Below the pieces are notes generated by a model. That model saw only the letters and a program-made list of their open reading frames with translations, ran no database searches and had not been told where the DNA came from. From assembly GCA_001443545.1 (NCBI GenBank), contig LMAD01000041.1, forward strand, positions 1-14,028: a stretch of 14,028 nucleotides of DNA. Reading direction: 5' to 3'. The stretch is from Acidimicrobiaceae bacterium RAAP-2 (GTDB lineage Bacteria; Actinomycetota; Acidimicrobiia; Acidimicrobiales; RAAP-2). The translations under genes were made by a program, and so were the position numbers. Of the stretch, positions 1 through 7,604 are shown in pieces. Numbering within the stretch: the first letter of the stretch is position 1; each line of letters starts with the position of its first letter.

Positions 1-2
1 CT

Positions 3-209
3 CGTCGACACGGTCCCTACTACCAGTGGACGAGGAAGGTGAAGGGCAAGACGGTCAGTCGCCAACTCAGCCCGGCCGAAGCCGAACTCTTTCAGGAGTG
101 GATCGCCAATCGGCGTCAGCTCCAGCGCGTCACTCGCGATCTGGAGAGGGTGTCAGCCAAGGCCGGCGAGATTCTGCTCCGTCAGGCAAATAGAGAAATC
201 AAAAGTTGA
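3..209 (+). CDS. DUF6788-like protein, 5'-truncated by window edge
   Basis: The frame is open from the left edge to a TGA at 207-209, giving 68 residues with no start inside the window. It opens with HGPYYQWTRKVKGKT, followed by a short linker and a basic and acidic helical tail containing WIANRRQLQRV. This matches the pattern I recall for DUF6788 proteins (HGPY-W...GKT...R-L...WI-NRR-L). Those are small proteins of unknown function, often present in many copies near insertion sequences; their Cys-containing N terminus would lie outside the window. No transposase is visible here. Base composition is lower in GC than the genes that follow, consistent with an accessory element. The family call is by memory of the motif only. 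Confidence 0.6.
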   Translation, partial: RRHGPYYQWTRKVKGKTVSRQLSPAEAELFQEWIANRRQLQRVTRDLERVSAKAGEILLRQANREIKS

Positions 210-318
210 TCGCAAGTGGGGGCGGATATCGCAACCGAGAAGTGCGGAACGTCAGATTCAATAGCACGTGAGGGCATATACGGGCCGATCGGACCCGCCT
301 TTCAAATAGGCACTGTCG
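210..318. other. Short intergenic stretch between convergent genes
   Basis: This stretch separates the DUF6788-like gene (plus) from the CopD-like gene (minus), whose 3' ends face each other. It is less GC-rich than the coding DNA to its right. It contains the 8-bp palindrome CCGATCGG near 284 but no convincing stem-loop plus T-tract. I see no gene in it. Confidence 0.5.
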
Positions 319-753
319 TCAGCCGCTGATCGCGACCCCGAGCACGAGGGCGAGGATCGAACCGAGCGTGCCGAGCCCGGCCCACATCCCTCGCGCGCGC
401 GGCGTGGTGGCCTTGGTGTGGAGGTAGCTGCCGACCCCGGCGACGACGACGCAGAGCATCTTCACGCCAAAGACGGCGTTCCAGGTCGAACTGGCCGACG
501 CGTGGTCGATGGCGAGGTAGTTCCAGACCCCGGTCGCCACGAGTAGCCAGTAGGCCGGCCAACTCAGGCGGCCGAAGGCCGCGGCGACGCGTTTGGGGCC
601 GTCCGCGCCGAGTCCGCGGACGGTCGAGATCAGCCCGGCGAGCACCAGCTGCCCACCGACCCACACCGTGGCGGCCAGCACGTGCAGCGTGAGCCGCGTG
701 ATGGTGAGTGCGTCGGCGAGCTGTGGGTGGTTGACGACCCCCAGCACCGTCAC
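319..753 (-). CDS. Small CopD-like integral membrane protein
   Basis: The protein has 144 residues and is almost entirely hydrophobic, with about four predicted membrane helices. The N-terminal part reads LTLHVLAATVWVGGQ (His24, Trp31). This H-x6-W-x-G-G pattern in the first helix is typical of the CopD/DUF2269-like membrane family, in which conserved His residues may bind heme or metal. The start is a GTG at 753-751 that overlaps the stop of the upstream enoyl-CoA hydratase by 4 bp (GTGA), so the two are probably translated from one mRNA. No metal-transport partner is adjacent, so a copper role is not supported by context. The fold class is fairly likely and the substrate is unknown. Confidence 0.7.
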   Translation of the reverse strand: MTVLGVVNHPQLADALTITRLTLHVLAATVWVGGQLVLAGLISTVRGLGADGPKRVAAAFGRLSWPAYWLLVATGVWNYLAIDHASASSTWNAVFGVKMLCVVVAGVGSYLHTKATTPRARGMWAGLGTLGSILALVLGVAISG

Positions 754-1514
754 TGACCGGTCCAGGCCGGGGGCCGCTTCTCGGCGAAGGCGATCGCTCC
801 CTCGAGGGCGTCGGCGCTGCGGCCAATCATCGCGAAGGCCTCGTTGTTGACCTCCCAGGCCGCAACTTCGGTGAGCTCGACCGAGTCGTGCATGACCCGC
901 TTGGAGGTGCGAACGGCGAGCGGGGCGTTGGCCGCGATGCGCTCGGCCAACGCGATCGCGGTGTCGAGGACCTGGTCGCCCGGCACGACGCGGTTCACGA
1001 TCCCGAGCTCGTAGGCGCGCGTGGCGTCGATGGGGTCGGCCGTGAGGGCCATCTCGTAGGCGACGGTGATCGGTACGCGCTTGGCCAGACGGATCAGGCC
1101 GCCGCCGCCGGCGATGAGCCCGCGCGAGGCCTCGGGGATGCCGAACTTCGCGTGGTCGGCCGCGACCACCAGGTCACAGCTGATCATGATCTCGAAGCCC
1201 CCGGCGAGCGCGGCGCCGTTGGCCGCGGCGATGATCGGCTTGGTGAAGAACCGGTTGGTGATCCCGCCGAAGCCGTGGTCGGTGAAGGGGACCTCGCCCG
1301 CGGCGAAGGCCTTCAGGTCCATGCCGGCCGAGAAGGCCTTGTCCCCGGCGCCGGTCAAGACCACCACCCAGACCTCGTCGTCGGTCTCGGCCTCGTCGAG
1401 GGCCGCCTCGAGCGCGAGCGCGGTCGCGCGGTTGATGGCGTTACGCGCCTCGGGTCGGTTGATGGTGAGCACCAAGACGTGCCCGCGTCGTTCGCGCACG
1501 ATTTCGTCGGCCAT
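750..1514 (-). CDS. Enoyl-CoA hydratase/isomerase (crotonase) family protein
   Basis: This is a 254-residue protein, the normal size for a single-domain crotonase. The family typically hydrates trans-2-enoyl-CoA to 3-hydroxyacyl-CoA in fatty-acid oxidation or a related acyl-CoA pathway, in the cytosol. The CoA/oxyanion-hole segments KAFSAGMDLKAF (about 59-70) and NGAALAGGFE (about 99-108) are present. Both acid residues of classical hydratases appear conserved: Glu108 in GGFEIMISCD and Glu128 in FGIPEASRG. The ATG at 1514-1512 is preceded by AGGAGG (1524-1519 on the minus strand), which fixes the start. Its stop overlaps the GTG of the CopD-like gene. No other beta-oxidation gene is in the window, so the exact substrate is open; other crotonase reactions cannot be excluded. 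Confidence 0.92.
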   Translation of the reverse strand: MADEIVRERRGHVLVLTINRPEARNAINRATALALEAALDEAETDDEVWVVVLTGAGDKAFSAGMDLKAFAAGEVPFTDHGFGGITNRFFTKPIIAAANGAALAGGFEIMISCDLVVAADHAKFGIPEASRGLIAGGGGLIRLAKRVPITVAYEMALTADPIDATRAYELGIVNRVVPGDQVLDTAIALAERIAANAPLAVRTSKRVMHDSVELTEVAAWEVNNEAFAMIGRSADALEGAIAFAEKRPPAWTGQ

Positions 1515-1518
1515 GGAT

Positions 1519-1524
1519 CCTCCT
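1519..1524 (-). promoter_or_regulatory. Ribosome binding site of the enoyl-CoA hydratase
   Basis: AGGAGG reads on the minus strand four bases before the ATG at 1514. It is one of very few near-perfect Shine-Dalgarno sequences in the window and supports this start. Confidence 0.75.
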
Positions 1525-1560
1525 TCGGTCCCCCAAAGGGGTACGGCGAGAACGCTAGTT

Positions 1561-1576
1561 CGTCGCTTTGGCGACG
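1561..1576. repeat. Short perfect inverted repeat in a divergent intergenic region
   Basis: CGTCGC-TTTG-GCGACG forms a 6-bp stem with a 4-base loop between the divergent hydratase and GH1-like genes. A second small inverted repeat, CCCC-AAA-GGGG, lies at 1531-1541. Either could be an operator or mRNA 5' structure. Such short GC stems also arise by chance in this composition. Confidence 0.35.
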
Positions 1577-1591
1577 TGCGAGACTGGACCG

Positions 1592-2395
1592 GTGACTGGT
1601 CCGGCCCTGTTCGCCACGCTCGACGGCTACGCCGTCGAAGGTGGTTACGACGGCCTCGTGGGGCCGACGACCTGCTACGCGCCCTCCATCACGCTCGGAC
1701 GCGTCAGCGCGCCGAGTGAGTCCGGTCTCTTCGACGAGTACGAGGCGGTGCTCGCCGCGGCGCTCGGGCTGGGCCTCGACGGGGTGCGCCTGAGCGTCGA
1801 GTGGACCCGGGTCGAGCCCCGACCCGGCGAGGTCGACGAGACGGTGCTCGCGCGCTACGCCACGGTCGTCGAGGGCGCGCGTGACGCCGGGTTGGCGGTG
1901 ACAATCGTGCTCTTCGACTCGGTGTGGCCGTTGTGGACCGGGCTGGAGGCGTGGCTGTTGCCCTGGGTCGAGCCGGTCGCCGTCGCCCACGGCCGACGCG
2001 TCGCCGCGGCCCTCGCGGCGGCGAACGGGGTCATCGTGGCGCCGCGCGCGGCCCACCTGGTCGACGGCGGCTTCCTCGAGGGGACCGTGCCGCCCTTTCG
2101 CGTGCGCGCCGAGGCCGACGCGCGCGACGCGCGTGCGTCGTTCGCTCGGATCGTGGCGACCCTCGAAGGGGACCCCGCGATTCGGAGCCGCCTGAGTGAG
2201 TCCTGGCGCGAGCTGCGCGTGGACGCGAGCGCGGCGAGCGCGCGCTCGCTGCGTTCCACGGGGGTCGGCGAGGTCCACCTGCGCAGCCTCGTCGCGGGGA
2301 CCGGCCCCACGGCCTCGGGCGCGGGACTGGTGGCGAGACGAGACGGGGCGTGGGTGGCGACCCCGGCCAGTGCGCTACTCGGGTCGCTGCGCTGA
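1592..2395 (+). CDS. Truncated GH1 (beta-glucosidase)-like protein, probably not catalytic
   Basis: The 267-residue product follows the N-terminal half of a glycoside hydrolase family 1 barrel: a DGYAVEGGYD opening (beta-1, usually ...A-YQ-EG), YEAVLAAALGLGLDGVRLSVEWTR split over about 50-73 (usual motif R-SIEW-R), EPRPGEVD, a TIVLFDSVWPLW strand (usual VTL-H-D-P-W) and GGFLEGTVPPF (about 159-169). The acid/base motif T-x-NEP that should lie near 147-152 reads VIVAPR, so the catalytic Glu is absent. The protein ends at about 60% of the usual 440-480 residues, and I see no E-N-G nucleophile motif. The start is uncertain: GTG 1592 fits the family opening best, and an in-frame TTG lies at 1568. 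It diverges from the hydratase and overlaps the convergent DedA gene by 21 bp. It is probably a pseudoenzyme or decayed hydrolase. Confidence 0.75.
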   Translation: MTGPALFATLDGYAVEGGYDGLVGPTTCYAPSITLGRVSAPSESGLFDEYEAVLAAALGLGLDGVRLSVEWTRVEPRPGEVDETVLARYATVVEGARDAGLAVTIVLFDSVWPLWTGLEAWLLPWVEPVAVAHGRRVAAALAAANGVIVAPRAAHLVDGGFLEGTVPPFRVRAEADARDARASFARIVATLEGDPAIRSRLSESWRELRVDASAASARSLRSTGVGEVHLRSLVAGTGPTASGAGLVARRDGAWVATPASALLGSLR

Positions 2396-3052
2396 GCCCT
2401 CGGGGTGTTCGGCCTCCCAGGTCGCTTCGACGGCCAGGTCGCGACGTCGACGGAGCAGGTGCATCGCGAGGAAGCCCCCGACGATCACGATCAGGAGCGC
2501 CGCGCCGACCCACGTGCTGTAGGTCTCGATGGTGGTGAGCGCCCCTCCGGCGTAGTAGCCGAGCAGTGAGTACGACGTCCCCCACGCGATCCCGCCCAGG
2601 GCGTTGGCGATCAGGAACCGCCGGTAGCGCATCCCCGAGAGCCCGGCCAGTCCGGGCATCACGGCGCGCAAGAAGGCGGTGAAGCGACCGAGGAAGACGT
2701 AGAGGGGGCCACGCTCGGCCAGGCCCTCGAGGGCTCGGTGCAGACTGGCCTGTCGTTTCCTGATCATCGGGAGCTCGAGCAGCTTGTCGCCGTAGCGCTT
2801 GCCGACCTCGTAACCCACCGAGTCGCCGATCACCGCGGCGAGGATGACCAGAGCGATGAGCACGCCGATGTTCACGTGGCCCCGGCTCGCCACCACTCCG
2901 GCCACGATGACCGAGGTCTCCCCGGGCAGCACGAAGCCGATGAAGAGGGCGGCTTCGCCGAAGACGAGCAGGGCGACGAGGCCGTAGACGAGCCCGCCGG
3001 GCAGGTGCTGGATCTTGGTGATGATGAAGCTGACGACCGAGGCGAGGACCAT
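2375..3052 (-). CDS. DedA family (SNARE-associated/VTT) membrane protein
   Basis: This is a 225-residue polytopic membrane protein. The family includes lipid scramblase-like undecaprenyl-phosphate or phospholipid translocases of the inner membrane. Diagnostic parts are ALFIGFVLPGETSVIVAG near residue 32-50 and the re-entrant-loop segment FLGRFTAFLRAVMPGLAGLSG, followed by RRFLIANALGGIAWG, i.e. the family pattern G-R-F...R...P-AG...M...F...N-G...W. It ends in a charged tail after RRRRDLAVEA. The open frame extends upstream to 3256, but that extension is polar, runs into the divergent gene and has no family similarity, so I place the start at the ATG 3052-3050, just before the first hydrophobic helix. 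The 3' end overlaps the GH1-like gene by 21 bp (2375-2395). Confidence 0.9.
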   Translation of the reverse strand: MVLASVVSFIITKIQHLPGGLVYGLVALLVFGEAALFIGFVLPGETSVIVAGVVASRGHVNIGVLIALVILAAVIGDSVGYEVGKRYGDKLLELPMIRKRQASLHRALEGLAERGPLYVFLGRFTAFLRAVMPGLAGLSGMRYRRFLIANALGGIAWGTSYSLLGYYAGGALTTIETYSTWVGAALLIVIVGGFLAMHLLRRRRDLAVEATWEAEHPEGSAQRPE

Positions 3053-3134
3053 CCCCCCATTGTGGTCGCTGCGCGGCCCACGCCGATCCCGGGGGCTGAC
3101 GGCGCGGGCGCGTTGCGCTGTGCCACCATGAGTC

Positions 3135-4295
3135 ATGGCCACCAACCCTCCGGCGCGCCAGGGCGCCCGCGCGCGATTCGCGCCGCCCCCGCGGGCCTCG
3201 GCCCTGGCGGGGTGGGCGTTACTGCCGCTGCGGCTCTTCCTCGGGGTGACCTTCACCTACGCGGGCCTGCAGAAGGTCGCCAACCCGAACTTCTTCAACT
3301 CGGCGAGCCCCATATCCATCCACGCCCAGCTGGTCGCCGCCGCGCGCGTCAGTCCGATCCACGTGATCGTTCGCCACCTCGAGGGCCTGGCCACGCCGAT
3401 CGGGATCGTGATCGCGCTCGCCGAGATCGCCATCGGGCTCGGCACCCTGCTCGGGCTGTGGCTACGCGTGGCGGCCGCCGGCGGGGCGTTGCTCTCGTTC
3501 TTCCTCTTTCTCACGGTGAGCTTCCACGCCGCGCCGTTCTACACCGGGGCCGACCTCGTCTTCTTCTTCGCGTGGCTGCCCTTCGTGATCGCCGGTAGCG
3601 CCACGCGGCTCTCCCTGGACGGGCTGGTCGCCGCGCGCGCCGCCGCCGAGGCGCGTCGAGGCTCACCCGAGGTCGTCGCCGTCCCCTTCGCCCAGATCAG
3701 TCGGCTCTGTGGCCACTACGAGCACGGTCGCTGCGCCGTGCGAGACGGAGCGCCCTGCGAGGCGTCGCGCTGTCCGGTCCTGGCCGAACCGTCGTTCGAC
3801 GAGGCCGACGACGTCCATCGCCGTGCGGTCGTGCTCGCGACGGCGAGCGCGGCGCTGGTCGGTGGCGTCACCGTGCTTGGCGCGGGGGTGGGCGCCGTCG
3901 TCGGTCGCTCGCTCGGGGGCGCCGCGGTCCCGCTCGCCCCCAATGAGCTCGGCGCACCCGCGGGCACGCGACGAGCGCGCAGTGCGCTCGGGATCCTGCT
4001 CGGGCCCGTCAAGGACGTCCCGGTCGGCACCGCGGCGACCTTCACGATCCCCGCCACGGGCGACCCCGGCATCGTCGTCCAGGCGAGTGCGGGAGTCTTT
4101 GACGCCTACGACGCCGTCTGTCCGCACGCCGGCTGCACGGTCGGCTACTACGCCCAGAACCACGTGCTGGCCTGTCCCTGCCACGGCTCGCAGTTCCTGC
4201 TCGACAACGGCGAGGTGATTTCGGGCCCCGCCCCCCACGGACTGGCCAAGCTCACGGTGGTCGAGGGTCCGGACGGTAACCTCTACTTGAAATGA
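3135..4295 (+). CDS. DoxD/DoxX membrane domain fused to a C-terminal Rieske 2Fe-2S domain
   Basis: This 386-residue protein has three parts. Residues about 25-165 form a four-helix DoxX/TQO-DoxD-like domain (LPLRLFLGVTFTYAGLQK, then FTGAD-type YTGADLVFFFAW). A Cys-rich linker follows with C192, C200, C208 and C213, spaced C-x7-C-x7-C-x4-C. After a further hydrophobic helix (about 231-257) comes a Rieske domain with both ligand boxes intact: C329-P-H331-A-G-C334 and C347-P-C349-H350. C329, H331, C347 and H350 should bind the cluster, and C334 and C349 should form the disulfide. DoxD is known as a subunit of thiosulfate:quinone oxidoreductase and Rieske domains transfer electrons, so a membrane quinone- or thiol-linked redox role is inferred. 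The ATG at 3135 has no clear Shine-Dalgarno. The stop overlaps the response regulator start (ATGA). Confidence 0.88.
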   Translation: MATNPPARQGARARFAPPPRASALAGWALLPLRLFLGVTFTYAGLQKVANPNFFNSASPISIHAQLVAAARVSPIHVIVRHLEGLATPIGIVIALAEIAIGLGTLLGLWLRVAAAGGALLSFFLFLTVSFHAAPFYTGADLVFFFAWLPFVIAGSATRLSLDGLVAARAAAEARRGSPEVVAVPFAQISRLCGHYEHGRCAVRDGAPCEASRCPVLAEPSFDEADDVHRRAVVLATASAALVGGVTVLGAGVGAVVGRSLGGAAVPLAPNELGAPAGTRRARSALGILLGPVKDVPVGTAATFTIPATGDPGIVVQASAGVFDAYDAVCPHAGCTVGYYAQNHVLACPCHGSQFLLDNGEVISGPAPHGLAKLTVVEGPDGNLYLK

Positions 4296-4978
4296 GTGAA
4301 GAACGCCGCCGAGTCCTCGTCGTCGAGGACGATCACGACCTGGCCCAGGCGTTGGCCGACCTGCTCACCGACGCGGGCTTCGCGGTCACCCAGCGTCACG
4401 ACGGCGAGTCCGGTTTCGCCGAGGGTCGCGACGGCGACTACGACGTGATCGTGCTCGACATCATGCTGCCCAAGCGCAACGGCTTCTCGGTCTGTCTCGA
4501 CCTGCGCAGCGCGGGCGTGCACACGCCGCTGCTGATGCTCACCGCCAAGGACGGCGAACTCGACGAGGTCGAGGGACTCGAGGTCGGCGCCGACGACTTC
4601 TTGCGCAAGCCCTTCGAATGGTCGATCCTGCTCGCGCGGGTGCACGCCCTGTTGCGCCGCCACGAACGCGAACGGCCCCAGCCCCTCGTCGTCGGTCCGA
4701 TCTCGCTCGACCCGGTCAGTCGCCGCGTCGTCGCCCACGATCGTCCGGTGTCGCTCACCCCGCGCGAGTTCGCGCTGCTCGAGTACCTCATGGGTCACGG
4801 CAGCGAGGCGATCAACAAGGGCGACATCCTCAACGCCGTGTGGGGTGGCGACTTCGACGGCGACCCCAACATCGTCGAGGTCTACATCGGCTACCTGCGC
4901 CGCAAGATCGACCTGCCCGACCGACCCTCGATCATCCGCACGGTTCGAGGCGTGGGGTACCGCGTTCGCGAGGACTGA
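4292..4978 (+). CDS. OmpR/PhoB-family two-component response regulator
   Basis: The protein has 228 residues. The receiver domain (about 6-120) has the acidic pocket E12-D13-D14, the phosphoacceptor D56 in VIVLDIMLPKRNG, T84 in LMLTAKD and K106 in FLRKPFEW. A winged-helix DNA-binding domain follows (about 130-226), with LTPREFALLEYL, the recognition region IVEVYIGYLRRKID and the terminal hairpin RTVRGVGYRVRED. It should bind DNA as a phosphorylated dimer. The start ATG overlaps the stop of the DoxD-Rieske gene by 4 bp, and its stop shares its last base with the ATG of the sensor kinase, so the three are translationally coupled. This is strong evidence for a matched kinase-regulator pair tied to the redox protein. 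Confidence 0.97.
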   Translation: MSEERRRVLVVEDDHDLAQALADLLTDAGFAVTQRHDGESGFAEGRDGDYDVIVLDIMLPKRNGFSVCLDLRSAGVHTPLLMLTAKDGELDEVEGLEVGADDFLRKPFEWSILLARVHALLRRHERERPQPLVVGPISLDPVSRRVVAHDRPVSLTPREFALLEYLMGHGSEAINKGDILNAVWGGDFDGDPNIVEVYIGYLRRKIDLPDRPSIIRTVRGVGYRVRED

Positions 4979-6363
4979 TGCGCCGGCGCGCGCTCTCGAT
5001 CCGGGCCCGCCTCACGTTGTTCTTCGTCATCTCGATCGCGGTGGTGCTCGCCTTCACCGGCGTCGCGCTGGTGAACCTGGTCCACCGCTCACTGATCAAC
5101 GGTGCGAGCAATCAGGTCGCCGACGTCATGGCCCAGGTCGAGACGCGCCTCGCGACGACGCCGCTGTCGCCCAGTCGGCGCATGGTGCTGCCGATGGTCG
5201 GCGACGTGGTCATTCAGGTGACCGACCCGGCCGGACGGACCGTGTGGGCCGCGAGCTCGGCCATCGCCGACCTGCCGGTGCTCGCGCGCGCGCGAGCCGA
5301 CAACGCCGCCACGACGGGGCTGGTCGCGGTCGTGGTGCATCACCGAGCCGACGCGTCGGTGCTGGCGGCCCTCAGCCAGTCCACGGTCCAGTCGATCACC
5401 ACGTCACGGGGACCGGCCCTGATCTTCGGCTTCGTCGACGGCGCCTCGATCACCCACAGCGTCGGCGTGCTGCTCGTGAGCGTGGCGATCTCCTTCCCAC
5501 TGTTGCTGGTGCTCGCCGGTGGCCTGATCTGGCTCGGGCTGGGCCTGGCCCTGGCGCCGGTTGAGTCGATCCGCCGGCGGGTCGAGCGCATCGCGGCGCG
5601 CGACCTCTCCGAACGGGTGCCGGTGACCGGTGGCGACGACGAGATCGCGCGCCTGGCACGCACCGTGAATGAGATGCTCGATCGGCTCGAGTCGGCCAAC
5701 CGCTTCCAGCAGGAGTTCGTCTCCAACGTGAGCCACGAGTTGCGCAGTCCCCTCACGACCCTGCTCGCGACGGTCGAGCGCGCGTCCAACGTCGCCGAGC
5801 GCGCCGACTGGGGCAGCGTCGCCGAGACGATCACCCGCGAGGGTCGCCGGCTCGACGCGTTGATCGACGACCTCTTCTGGCTCGCGCGCAACGACGAGGG
5901 ACAGATCGAGTTGCGCCACGTCGACGTCGACCTCGACGACCTGCTCTTCGAGGAGGCCCAGCGCGTGCGCTCGATGACCGAGTTCGCCGTCGACACCTCC
6001 GCGGTGACCCCGACGCGGGTGGTGGGCGACCCGGCGACCCTCAAGCGCATGATCCGCAACGTCGTGGACAACGCCGTGCGCTACGCCAGCGGTGGGCTCA
6101 CCTTCGAGGCCCACTACGACCTCGACGAGGCCGTCGTGCGCATCGGCGACGACGGCGTCGGCATCGACGTGGCTTCGAGTACGCGCTTCTTCCAGCGCTT
6201 CGTGCGTTCGGATCCGGCCCGCGCGCGCGCCTCGGGGGGTACCGGTTTGGGACTGGCGATCGTCGCCGACGTCGCCGCGCGCCACGGGGGCAGCGCGCGC
6301 TTCGTGGAGGTGGCGCGCGGGAGCTGTCTCGAGCTGCGCGTCGCGCGCGGCGAGTCGGCCTAG
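4978..6363 (+). CDS. HAMP-containing sensor histidine kinase
   Basis: This is a 461-residue membrane kinase and the partner of the preceding regulator. Helix 1 (about 12-35) and helix 2 (about 162-192) flank an extracytoplasmic sensor of about 125 residues with no motif I can name. A HAMP linker follows (about 190-245, with a characteristic DEIARLARTVNEML), then HisKA with phosphoacceptor His253 in VSHELRSPLTTL, and a HATPase domain with N box MIRNVVDNAVRYA (about 358-370), G1 box IGDDGVGID and G2 box GGTGLGLAIV. All catalytic boxes look intact. The ATG at 4978 uses the last base of the regulator's TGA. The longer upstream open frame in this phase is out of frame with the regulator and not meaningful. 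The signal is unknown; the adjoining Rieske protein suggests redox. Confidence 0.96.
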   Translation: MRRRALSIRARLTLFFVISIAVVLAFTGVALVNLVHRSLINGASNQVADVMAQVETRLATTPLSPSRRMVLPMVGDVVIQVTDPAGRTVWAASSAIADLPVLARARADNAATTGLVAVVVHHRADASVLAALSQSTVQSITTSRGPALIFGFVDGASITHSVGVLLVSVAISFPLLLVLAGGLIWLGLGLALAPVESIRRRVERIAARDLSERVPVTGGDDEIARLARTVNEMLDRLESANRFQQEFVSNVSHELRSPLTTLLATVERASNVAERADWGSVAETITREGRRLDALIDDLFWLARNDEGQIELRHVDVDLDDLLFEEAQRVRSMTEFAVDTSAVTPTRVVGDPATLKRMIRNVVDNAVRYASGGLTFEAHYDLDEAVVRIGDDGVGIDVASSTRFFQRFVRSDPARARASGGTGLGLAIVADVAARHGGSARFVEVARGSCLELRVARGESA

Positions 6364-6372
6364 AGTCGCTTC

Positions 6373-7131
6373 GTGACCCCCCTCGAACTCGCCGCCCGTC
6401 TCGCCAAACCCGTCGGTACTCTCGGTGCCGGCTTCTACTTCGACCCCGGCACCGCCGCGGCGGCCGAGGAGCTCGGTCTCAACGTCTACGAGTTCTACGG
6501 ACTCGGACGTGGCGGCGTGCTCGGCGCCGTCGACGAGGACGCGGTCCAAGGCGCCTTCCACTTCTTCCACCCGCGCATCATCACGATGCTCTGGACCAAC
6601 GCCCGGGCTAAGGCCGACCCCGTGGCCGTCGCCGAGCGCTACGTGGCCGCCGCCTACGCCTTCGCGGACCGGACCTTCGGCGCGGTGCCCCTCGACCTGC
6701 TCGAGGCGACGAGCTCGGCCGCGCGCGCCGTCGTCGAGGACGACGAGCTCGGCCGCCACGCGCTCGCCGACGGCTACCGTCGCGTGCCGGCGCCCGACGA
6801 CCCAGTGCACGGGGCCTACCTCGGGACGATCCTGCTGCGCGAGTTGCGCGGGGGGATCCACATCGACGCCGTCATCGCCGCGGGCCTGACCCCGGCGCAG
6901 GCCTGCTACCTCGACGACGCGGCTATCTTCGCGCTCCACGGCTACCGCGACGAGGACGCCCCCGTGGTGTCCAGTGAGCTCGAGGCGGCCAAGGCGATCG
7001 CCGAGGCGGCAACCGACGCCGCGATGGCGGAGCACCTCGCCGTGCTCGACGACCAACGGCGCGACGCCCTGGCGAGCGGCGTCGACGCGATGGCGGCGGC
7101 CCTGGCGAACCCGGTGCCGCGAGAACGATGA
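6373..7131 (+). CDS. SalK/SCO6745-like protein of unknown function
   Basis: This is a 252-residue soluble, Ala-rich helical protein. Its layout matches the actinobacterial SCO6745/SalK group as I recall it: an early hydrophobic FYFDPGT segment, then a G-x-G-R-G-G-V-L-G-x-V pattern (about 44-53), FHFFHPRII, a long Ala-rich middle and near the end LRELRGGIHIDAVIAAGLTPAQA (about 157-179), where family members carry a R-E-x-R-G-D/G-x-H motif. The biochemical function is not established to my knowledge. The GTG start lies only 9 bp after the sensor kinase stop with no clear Shine-Dalgarno, and the stop overlaps the next gene by 4 bp. It may therefore belong to the same transcript as the two-component system. 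Confidence 0.7.
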   Translation: MTPLELAARLAKPVGTLGAGFYFDPGTAAAAEELGLNVYEFYGLGRGGVLGAVDEDAVQGAFHFFHPRIITMLWTNARAKADPVAVAERYVAAAYAFADRTFGAVPLDLLEATSSAARAVVEDDELGRHALADGYRRVPAPDDPVHGAYLGTILLRELRGGIHIDAVIAAGLTPAQACYLDDAAIFALHGYRDEDAPVVSSELEAAKAIAEAATDAAMAEHLAVLDDQRRDALASGVDAMAAALANPVPRER

Positions 7132-7604
7132 CGCGGCGAGTTCGACTCCCGCACGACCCCCTGCTCACGGCCCTGACGGCGGCGGCCATCCTCGAAGGCG
7201 TCTGGACCATCTACATCGCGGTCAGCCTGCCGCGCCACTACGTCGCGATCCACTGGTGGCTCGCCTGGGTGGGCCTGGATATCGGTGAGGTCGCCACCTT
7301 GCTGCTCGCCGCCTGGGCGGCGTGGAAGCGCCGAGCCATCCTCGCGCTCTTCACCAGCTCGGCGGGCACCATGCTGCTCGTGGACGCGTGGTTCGACATC
7401 ACGACCGCCCAGCGCGGCGACCAGCTCCAGAGTTCGCTCATGGCGCTGCTGGTCGAGATCCCGTCGGCCGCCGCGCTCTACTGGGTGACCCAGCGAACCA
7501 TCCGTCAGATCAACCGGTCTCGCATGGTCGAGGTCGGTGCCCACTCGGTTCGCCACCTGCCGATCGATCCGATCGACCCGCGACGCGATCGTCCTCAACG
7601 CTGA
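7128..7604 (+). CDS. Four-helix integral membrane protein, unknown function
   Basis: This is a 158-residue protein with about four membrane helices (roughly 14-33, 43-66, 69-88 and 101-121) and a basic, Pro/Asp-rich C-terminal tail. The segments LPRHYVAIHWWLAWVGLD and AGTMLLVDAWFDITTA resemble a conserved actinobacterial membrane protein group for which I know no function. The invariant-looking polar residues in LLVDAWFD sit inside a helix. Its ATG overlaps the stop of the SalK-like gene (ATGA). Its last 95 bp overlap the convergent MGMT gene, so the true 3' limits of one of the two may need revision. Confidence 0.75.
   Translation: MTRRVRLPHDPLLTALTAAAILEGVWTIYIAVSLPRHYVAIHWWLAWVGLDIGEVATLLLAAWAAWKRRAILALFTSSAGTMLLVDAWFDITTAQRGDQLQSSLMALLVEIPSAAALYWVTQRTIRQINRSRMVEVGAHSVRHLPIDPIDPRRDRPQR

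Noticed and set aside
888..1595. Plus-strand open frames opposite the enoyl-CoA hydratase
   Set aside because: The hydratase has both catalytic glutamates and a clear ribosome binding site; the opposite frames carry no recognisable motif.
5404..7056. A long minus-strand open frame of about 550 codons
   Set aside because: It lies opposite the sensor kinase and SalK-like genes, is rich in Val/Glu/Gly/Asp/Arg as mirror frames of high-GC genes are, and has no family similarity.
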